From: Rhizobium sp. Root1334
Lineage (GTDB): Bacteria > Pseudomonadota > Alphaproteobacteria > Rhizobiales > Rhizobiaceae
DNA length: 64,000 nt
Direction: 5' to 3'
NCBI RefSeq assembly: GCF_001426665.1
Contig: NZ_LMEY01000032.1
Span: 62,001-126,000, forward strand
Made by a program: the position numbers and the translations under genes
Notes under the pieces: generated by a model
Databases searched by the model: none
What the model was told of the DNA's origin: nothing
The model's input: only the letters and a program-made list of their open reading frames with translations
Part shown: positions 58,705 to 64,000 of the stretch, piece by piece
Position numbering within the stretch: the first letter of the stretch is position 1
Layout: each line of letters begins with the position of its first letter

Positions 58705-60894
58705 TCAGGCCGCCCGGCGGCCTGAACTTCCCGGTTGCGGATAGCCCGTTCCCGTCATCAACACGATCTCGCCGAAACCCGCTTCGCCGAAACCGGTAAT
58801 GAGGTCGATGATCTCCTCGTTGTCGACATCTGGCGCCGAAATGATGATCTGCGTATCGCGCGCGCGCGTCACCCTGCGGATCGCATTCACATCGGCCGGC
58901 CCGCATTCGATCAGCACCGTGTCATACGCGTTGGACAGGGCATCGATGATCATCTGCAGGCGCTCTATGCCGCGCATAGCCTGTAGCGGATCGGCATCGC
59001 CCTGAGGAATGATATGCGCATCCGACAACCGGTCGGCATGGATCGTTTCCGTGAAAGGAACTTCGCCAACCAACAGATTGGTGATCCCGGCGAGATCCGC
59101 CGTCTGGGTCATCAGGCCTGTCGGGCAAGCAGAGCCTGTCAGGTCGATCAGCACGATCTTGCGCCCCTCTTCAGCCACCATTCGCGCCAATGCCACTGCA
59201 TTCACTGAGCCCTCGTCGCCCGCCGGCGATACGGAGATCGCGACACGCACGTCGTCGGCGCTCAGATGGCCGGCAACGGAGGCAATCGAAAAATCGTCCT
59301 CTTCCGGCGCTGTGATTTCAAGCTCTGCCGGTTCGGCTGCAACTGCCGCTGCGGGTATCGGTTCCCGCGCGACAACCGGCGCCGCCTGCGCAGGCACCGG
59401 ACGGGTGACAGTTTCCGGCACCGGCTGGATTTCCGCCGGCTGGACTTCGAACGGCTCTTCGTCGAACATCTCCTCGCCCCTGCGGCCAACCGGACGCAAG
59501 GCCCTGCCACTGAACAGTTCGGAGAGCATGATGACGACGCAGCTGACGAGGAAGCTGGCAAAGGCAGCGACGATCGTGATCGGCAGGACTTTGGGAAAGC
59601 TGACTTCCGTCGGCTCAACCGCCTGCGAAATGACGCGCGCGTCGGCGGGGGCCGCATTTTCACCGCTGCGCGACGTCGCCTCGCGATAGCGCGCCAGGTA
59701 GGTTTCCAGCAGTTGCCGCTGTGCCGTGGCTTCCCGTTCCAGCGCCCGTAATCCGACTTCGTCCTCGCCGGCCTTGGCCGATCTTGCCTTCAACGTGTTG
59801 AGCTGGGCAACCAGCTGGCGTTCCCGCAACTGGGAAACCGTCGCCTCATTTTCGAGGCTGCCAAGGATTTTCTTGGTTTCACCGAGAATCTGCGTCCTGA
59901 TTCCTTGAAGCTGGGATTTCAGCCCCTTCAGGCGTGGATGCCCATCAAGCAGTGTCGTCGACAGATCGGCAATCTGGCCCTGGATATTGGATTCGGTTTC
60001 CTTCAGCCGCTGGATCATCGGCGAGGCGACGACATCGTTCAGCGTATCGACGGCCCGGCCACTGGCAAGCGCAGTGCGGACGTTTTCCGCACGCGCCTCG
60101 GCATTGGCTCGCTCGCCGCGCACGCGGGCAAGCTCGGTCGAAATGTCGTTCAGTTGCTTGGTTGCAAATGTGCCGCCGGTTTCGCCGGTCAAAAGCAGAT
60201 CGGACGAGGCGCGATAATCGGCAACCTTGGCCTCCGCATCGCGCACCTTTTCACGCAGATTGGCGATTTCCGGCTCCAGCCAGCGGCTAGCCTCCGAATT
60301 GGAATCGAGCTTGGCGCCGCTTTGCAGCGACAGGAAGACCTTGGCCATCGCATTCGGGATAGCGGCAGCCAGCTTCGGGTCTTCCGACGTGAACTGCACC
60401 GCGATTACCCGCGATTTCTCCACCTGATAGACCTGCAGTTTCTTTTGGAATTCCTTCAGGACGCGCTCTTCGGGCGCCATATCGAGCGGATTCTTCTTGA
60501 TGCCGAACATCACCAGCACATCGGAGACCGCCGACGGCTTCGCGGTCGGGTCGAACTCCGGCAGCTCGTACAATTTCATCTCGCGGGCGACCTGTTTGAT
60601 CAGATCGGCCGAGCGCAATACCTGCACCTGGCTGGAAATGCCGGATTCGTCGAACGGGCTATCGGCCGTCTGCGGCGGCGCCTGATTGGCGCCACTGAAC
60701 TCGGCCTGACGCGATTCGATCAGAAGCCGCGCCTCACCCTCGAATTCCGGGCTCATCAGGCTGGCGCCTATAAAGGCCAGACCGCTGAACGCAAAGGTTG
60801 CCAACAGCACCCTGCCCCGCCGACGCCAGATGGCGCGGAAAAGCCCGGCGAGATCGATATCTACATCCTGATGACCGTCGTTGACGCCCGGCAT
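58705..60894 (-). CDS. Wzz/BY-kinase-like polysaccharide chain-length protein, degenerate P-loop
   Basis: A 729-residue inner-membrane protein of the ExoP/GumC type, which controls polysaccharide export and chain length. Residues 8-110 are the Wzz domain with a first membrane segment near 32-52, 190-430 are coiled coil, a second membrane segment is near 450-470, and a proline- and glutamate-rich linker leads to a cytoplasmic MinD/BY-kinase-like domain (about 545-729). The P-loop of that domain reads GDEGSVNA instead of G-x-G-K-S/T, so the lysine is missing. The Walker A' motif (VLIDLTG) is also altered and there is no C-terminal tyrosine cluster. It therefore looks like a pseudokinase. It is divergent from the export lipoprotein gene. 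Confidence 0.9.
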   Translation of the reverse strand: MPGVNDGHQDVDIDLAGLFRAIWRRRGRVLLATFAFSGLAFIGASLMSPEFEGEARLLIESRQAEFSGANQAPPQTADSPFDESGISSQVQVLRSADLIKQVAREMKLYELPEFDPTAKPSAVSDVLVMFGIKKNPLDMAPEERVLKEFQKKLQVYQVEKSRVIAVQFTSEDPKLAAAIPNAMAKVFLSLQSGAKLDSNSEASRWLEPEIANLREKVRDAEAKVADYRASSDLLLTGETGGTFATKQLNDISTELARVRGERANAEARAENVRTALASGRAVDTLNDVVASPMIQRLKETESNIQGQIADLSTTLLDGHPRLKGLKSQLQGIRTQILGETKKILGSLENEATVSQLRERQLVAQLNTLKARSAKAGEDEVGLRALEREATAQRQLLETYLARYREATSRSGENAAPADARVISQAVEPTEVSFPKVLPITIVAAFASFLVSCVVIMLSELFSGRALRPVGRRGEEMFDEEPFEVQPAEIQPVPETVTRPVPAQAAPVVAREPIPAAAVAAEPAELEITAPEEDDFSIASVAGHLSADDVRVAISVSPAGDEGSVNAVALARMVAEEGRKIVLIDLTGSACPTGLMTQTADLAGITNLLVGEVPFTETIHADRLSDAHIIPQGDADPLQAMRGIERLQMIIDALSNAYDTVLIECGPADVNAIRRVTRARDTQIIISAPDVDNEEIIDLITGFGEAGFGEIVLMTGTGYPQPGSSGRRAA

Positions 60895-61110
60895 GCGTTT
60901 TACCTCGAACCTTCACAACTCTGCGCCACCGTAAACAAACATGGTAACGCAACAGTTAATGCGATTTCGGCAGTACAACTTATGCAACGCACCCGACGAA
61001 GGCGCAAACACATCTCCTCTCCTGAAAATCTTTGCGGCCTTTACCGGCTATTAACCCTAACGGATTGATAACATCAGTCCATGACATGGTTTCCGGAACG
61101 CGAGAGCCCG

Positions 61111-61686
61111 ATGACATCCGCCCGCATGAAAACAGGCCCCGCCTTGGCCGTACTCTCGCTGTGCCTTGCAATTTCAGGGTGCAGCAGCTACCAGCCCGCG
61201 CCGAAGGCTTTCCATGAAGCAACCATCCAGCCCTATCGCGTCGATAGCGGCGACCGGCTGCGCATCAGCGTCTTCGAACAGGCGGGCCTCACCGGCAGCT
61301 ACACCGTCGATCAGGCAGGCTATGTCGCCTTCCCGCTGATCGGCGCCGTTCCGTCGCGCGGGCATACCCTGCCCGAAATGGAAAAGACCATCGCCAGCAA
61401 ACTGCGCGAAGGCTATTTGCGCGATCCGGACGTGACGATCGAGGTCGATCGTTACCGCTCCGTCTTCATCATGGGTGAAGTCGGCCAGGCCGGGCAATAT
61501 TCCTATGTGCCGGGCATGACGGTTCAAAACGCCATCGCTGTTGCCGGCGGTTATTCGCCACGCGCCAACCAGGCCAATGTCGATGTTACCCGCAAGATCA
61601 ATGGCCGCATCCTGACCGGCCGCGTGTCGATCTCCGACCCGATCATGGCCGGCGACACGATCTATGTACGCGAGCGGCTGTTCTGA
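61111..61686 (+). CDS. Polysaccharide export lipoprotein (Wza-like)
   Basis: A 191-residue outer-membrane export protein. It starts with a lipoprotein signal (LAISGC lipobox, cysteine near residue 24). The polysaccharide export domain follows (RVDSGDRLRISVFEQAGL, then GYVAFPLIGAVPSRG), and then an SLBB-type part (VFIMGEVGQAGQYSYVPGMT). It would form the outer-membrane part of a Wzx/Wzy-type export system. ATGs at 61081, 61111 and 61126 are in frame; I use 61111. The gene is four bases from the glycosyltransferase gene. Confidence 0.9.
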   Translation: MTSARMKTGPALAVLSLCLAISGCSSYQPAPKAFHEATIQPYRVDSGDRLRISVFEQAGLTGSYTVDQAGYVAFPLIGAVPSRGHTLPEMEKTIASKLREGYLRDPDVTIEVDRYRSVFIMGEVGQAGQYSYVPGMTVQNAIAVAGGYSPRANQANVDVTRKINGRILTGRVSISDPIMAGDTIYVRERLF

Positions 61687-61690
61687 CGGC

Positions 61691-62866
61691 ATGCCGGACC
61701 CACAGCCGCTGCGCATCATCCATTGTTTCAGATCACCGATCGGTGGAATCTTCCGCCATGTCCGCGATCTGGCGGAAGCACACGCGCGGCAGGGCCATGA
61801 GGTCGGCATCGTCTGCGACAGCACGACGGGCGGAAGCTATGAGGACGCACTTTTCGACGAGATAAGACCTTTTCTGGCACTCGGTCTCGTCCGTTTGCCG
61901 ATCCGCCGGTCCATCGGCCCGGCAGATTTCGCAGCAATGTGGAAAAGTTACAAGGAAATCAGAAGTTTGCAGCCGGATATCCTGCATGGTCACGGCGCCA
62001 AAGGTGGCGCTCTGGCCCGGATAATCGGCTCAGCCTTGCGGGTGAACAGGTATTGCGTTGCCCGCCTTTATTCGCCGCACGGCGGCAGCTTGCACTATAG
62101 CAGAGCGAAGCCCTCGGGAAAGATCGTATTCCTGCTCGAGCGTCTCCAGGAATACCTGACGGACGCCATCGTCTTTGTCTGCGATTTCGAACGCCAGACC
62201 TACGAGGCCAAGGTCGGCAAGCCGAAAACCCGCAGCGAACGCATCTATAACGGTATCGACGACCGTGACTTCGAGACTGTCTATGCCCGCGCCGATGCGG
62301 TGGATTTTCTTTACATCGGCATGCTGCGTGACCTGAAGGGACCTGATCTCTTCATCGATGCCTTTGCCAGAACCGAGCGGGCTATCGGCAGGCCCTTGTC
62401 CGCGATGATGATCGGCGATGGCCCGCAAAAAGACGAGTATGAACAGATGATGCTGGAGCGCGGTCTTGGCCGCCGCATCGAGATGCTGCCAGCCATGAAG
62501 GCACGCGACGCCTTCGCCTTTACCCGCAACGTCGTCGTACCATCGCGCGCCGAATCCATGCCCTATATCGTTCTGGAGGCTCTGGCCGCCCGCAAACCGG
62601 TGATCGCCGCACGCGTAGGCGGCATTCCGGAAATTCTCGGTACCCAAAATGCTGCCCTTGCCACGCCCAGCGATGCGCAATCGCTTGCCGAAGTGATGAC
62701 GGCGGCGATGACGGAGAAGAACTGGGCCACGAAGGTGATGCCGGAGGCCGGTATCTTTAAGGCCGCCTTTGCAACCTCGACGATGTCTGCCAGCATGATG
62801 CGGCTCTACCGCCAGCTTGTACCGGAAAAGGTCACCGGACGCGGAACACCCGCCAAAAACCCGTAA
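61691..62866 (+). CDS. Glycosyltransferase family 4 protein
   Basis: A 391-residue GT-B glycosyltransferase. The N-terminal half has IIHCFRSPIGGIFRHVRDLA and HGHGAKGGALARI; the donor-binding half has FLYIGMLRDLKGPDLFIDAF and the EX7E-like VPSRAESMPYIVLEALA. It should add a sugar to the lipid-linked repeat unit at the inner face of the membrane. The start at 61691 comes four bases after the Wza-like gene and the next gene begins 57 bases on, so all three are one operon. Confidence 0.92.
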   Translation: MPDPQPLRIIHCFRSPIGGIFRHVRDLAEAHARQGHEVGIVCDSTTGGSYEDALFDEIRPFLALGLVRLPIRRSIGPADFAAMWKSYKEIRSLQPDILHGHGAKGGALARIIGSALRVNRYCVARLYSPHGGSLHYSRAKPSGKIVFLLERLQEYLTDAIVFVCDFERQTYEAKVGKPKTRSERIYNGIDDRDFETVYARADAVDFLYIGMLRDLKGPDLFIDAFARTERAIGRPLSAMMIGDGPQKDEYEQMMLERGLGRRIEMLPAMKARDAFAFTRNVVVPSRAESMPYIVLEALAARKPVIAARVGGIPEILGTQNAALATPSDAQSLAEVMTAAMTEKNWATKVMPEAGIFKAAFATSTMSASMMRLYRQLVPEKVTGRGTPAKNP

Positions 62867-62923
62867 ACGTTTCTTAGGGGCTTTCTGCTATCCCGAAGGG
62901 ACACAACGGCCCGGGCGGATATC

Positions 62924-64000
62924 ATGAACCAGATCGACAAACCGGAATCTTTCGACACCGACGCATTGCGCAAGAAGATTTCGGAGATCCGGACCATTGC
63001 GCCCGGAGAGAAACGCGGCGAGGAACCGAAGCGCGAACTCAACCCGCTGGCGCGCAGGATTGCGTCGCAGTTCCGCACCGATACCTATTCTCCCGCCATG
63101 ATCATCGGCCTGATGCGGCTGTTCGAATTCACCGCACTGTTTGCCATCGGCTACGCCATCCACATGCTCTATGTCGCACCGCCGAGCGAGGAAATCCTCG
63201 CCTATTGCGGGCTGATTGCCGGAGGCGCGGCGCTGACTGTGATGTTCCTGCAGCTTTGCGACGGATATCAGGTCCCAACGCTCCGGTCCGCCGCCCGGGC
63301 CATCCCCCGGCTGATCGGCTGCTGGACTCTGGCCTTCGCCTCCATGACGCTGGTGCTGTTTCTGCTCAAGACCGGCGAGACTTTCTCGCGCCTCTCCTTC
63401 GGCGGCTGGTACGTGCTGGGCGCCGTCTTCCTGGCCGCGGAACGCGCCTTCATCGCATTCTCCATCCGCCGCTGGGCTCGTAACGGCATTATGGAGCGCC
63501 GCGCCGTCATCGTCGGTGGCGGTCAGCCGGCCAAGGATTTGATCCGCTCGCTCGAACAGCAGACTGACAACGATATCCGCATCTGCGGCATCTTCGACGA
63601 CCGTGACGAGCGCCGCTCGCCGGGTATCATCGCAGGCTACCCGAAGCTCGGCACCGTTGCTGAACTGGTCGATTTCGCCCGTCTCACCCGCATCGACATC
63701 CTGATCATCGCCTTGCCGCTATCGGCAGAGAAGCGCATTCTTGAGCTCCTGAAAAAGCTCTGGATTCTGCCCGCGGACATCCGGCTTGCAGCCCATGCCA
63801 ACAATCTGCGCTTCCGCCCGCGCAGCTATTCGCATGTTGGCCAGGTGCCGATGCTCGACATTTTCGACAAACCGATCGCCGATTGGGATTCGGTCGCCAA
63901 GCGCATCTTCGACGTTTTCTTCAGCATCGTCGCGCTGCTCCTGCTCTGGCCCGTGTTTATCGGTGCTGCAATTGCCGTGAAGCTTAGCTCGCCGGGCCCG
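62924..64000 (+). CDS. Undecaprenyl-phosphate glycosylphosphotransferase (partial)
   Basis: Initiating enzyme of polysaccharide repeat-unit synthesis. The frame is open from the ATG at 62924 to the window end (359 codons). It has four membrane segments within about residues 55-175, then a CoA-binding-like domain with RRAVIVGGGQPAKDLIRSL and FDDRDERRSPG, and then KRIFDVFFSIVALLLLWPVF, the start of the catalytic bacterial sugar transferase domain; the catalytic residues lie beyond the edge. It resembles ExoY/WcaJ/UppE proteins. In Agrobacterium UppE starts unipolar polysaccharide synthesis; the shared neighbourhood makes that role likely here. Confidence 0.93.
   Translation, partial: MNQIDKPESFDTDALRKKISEIRTIAPGEKRGEEPKRELNPLARRIASQFRTDTYSPAMIIGLMRLFEFTALFAIGYAIHMLYVAPPSEEILAYCGLIAGGAALTVMFLQLCDGYQVPTLRSAARAIPRLIGCWTLAFASMTLVLFLLKTGETFSRLSFGGWYVLGAVFLAAERAFIAFSIRRWARNGIMERRAVIVGGGQPAKDLIRSLEQQTDNDIRICGIFDDRDERRSPGIIAGYPKLGTVAELVDFARLTRIDILIIALPLSAEKRILELLKKLWILPADIRLAAHANNLRFRPRSYSHVGQVPMLDIFDKPIADWDSVAKRIFDVFFSIVALLLLWPVFIGAAIAVKLSSPGP

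Overview
The window is a GC-rich chromosomal segment from an alphaproteobacterium of the order Rhizobiales, most likely family Rhizobiaceae (Rhizobium/Agrobacterium/Sinorhizobium group). This rests on gene content and order: a full 14-subunit nuo operon with extra small ORFs, followed by birA, RNase J, mce, a DUF1467 gene and proS; the clpP-clpX-lon-hupB order; a PHO box of rhizobial type; and a polar-polysaccharide locus close to rplM-rpsI. I identify genes by motif and family recognition, without database searches.

Layout. Positions 1-21412, all on the minus strand, hold one long respiratory operon, nuoA to nuoN, with two non-standard genes inside it (a small secreted protein between nuoD and nuoE, and a helix-hairpin-helix protein between nuoF and nuoG). 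It runs on into birA, rnj, mce and DUF1467. Proline-tRNA ligase and the first codons of a further gene (probably lolC) follow. The gap between DUF1467 and proS carries a plus-strand small RNA candidate with a strong intrinsic terminator, at the position of the S. meliloti cell-cycle sRNA EcpR1. Positions 21413-24725 are a looser, accessory-like stretch: a DUF982 gene, two identical tRNA-Asp genes, tRNA-Val, a small lipoprotein, an unknown protein and a cupin. Positions 24726-30144 carry the SbcCD-like pair yhaO/yhaN and a divergent MarR regulator. Next is a secreted phytase-like protein with a PHO box in its promoter, then hupB, lon, clpX and clpP, the DNA-packaging and proteolysis block, each with a clear terminator except clpP.

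Positions 38523-48670 are mixed metabolism: an EEP nuclease/phospholipase D operon, a P450, a dehydrogenase, two cupin/methionine genes (metY with a CoA-binding protein), a DMT exporter, a YefM/YoeB-type toxin-antitoxin pair with a TGTACA operator, an enoyl-CoA hydratase and a thioesterase. Positions 48898-56443 are housekeeping: rplM-rpsI, an Lrp regulator divergent from phhA, speB, argC, a TauE exporter, ctaA, DUF2842 and a phosphoesterase. Positions 57421-64000 hold a surface polysaccharide cluster: a GNAT/CelD-like protein, a Wzz/BY-kinase-like protein with a degenerate P-loop, a Wza-like export lipoprotein, a glycosyltransferase, and the initiating polyprenyl glycosylphosphotransferase, which runs off the end. 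It resembles the unipolar polysaccharide (upp) or glucomannan (gms) locus of related bacteria.

Most of the window is conserved core genome. I saw no CRISPR array, prophage, insertion sequence or replication origin. The best leads for something new are the repeated helix-hairpin-helix module in the complex I operon, the coupled secreted 87-residue protein there, the degenerate kinase of the polysaccharide locus, and the PHO-box-controlled phytase-like protein.
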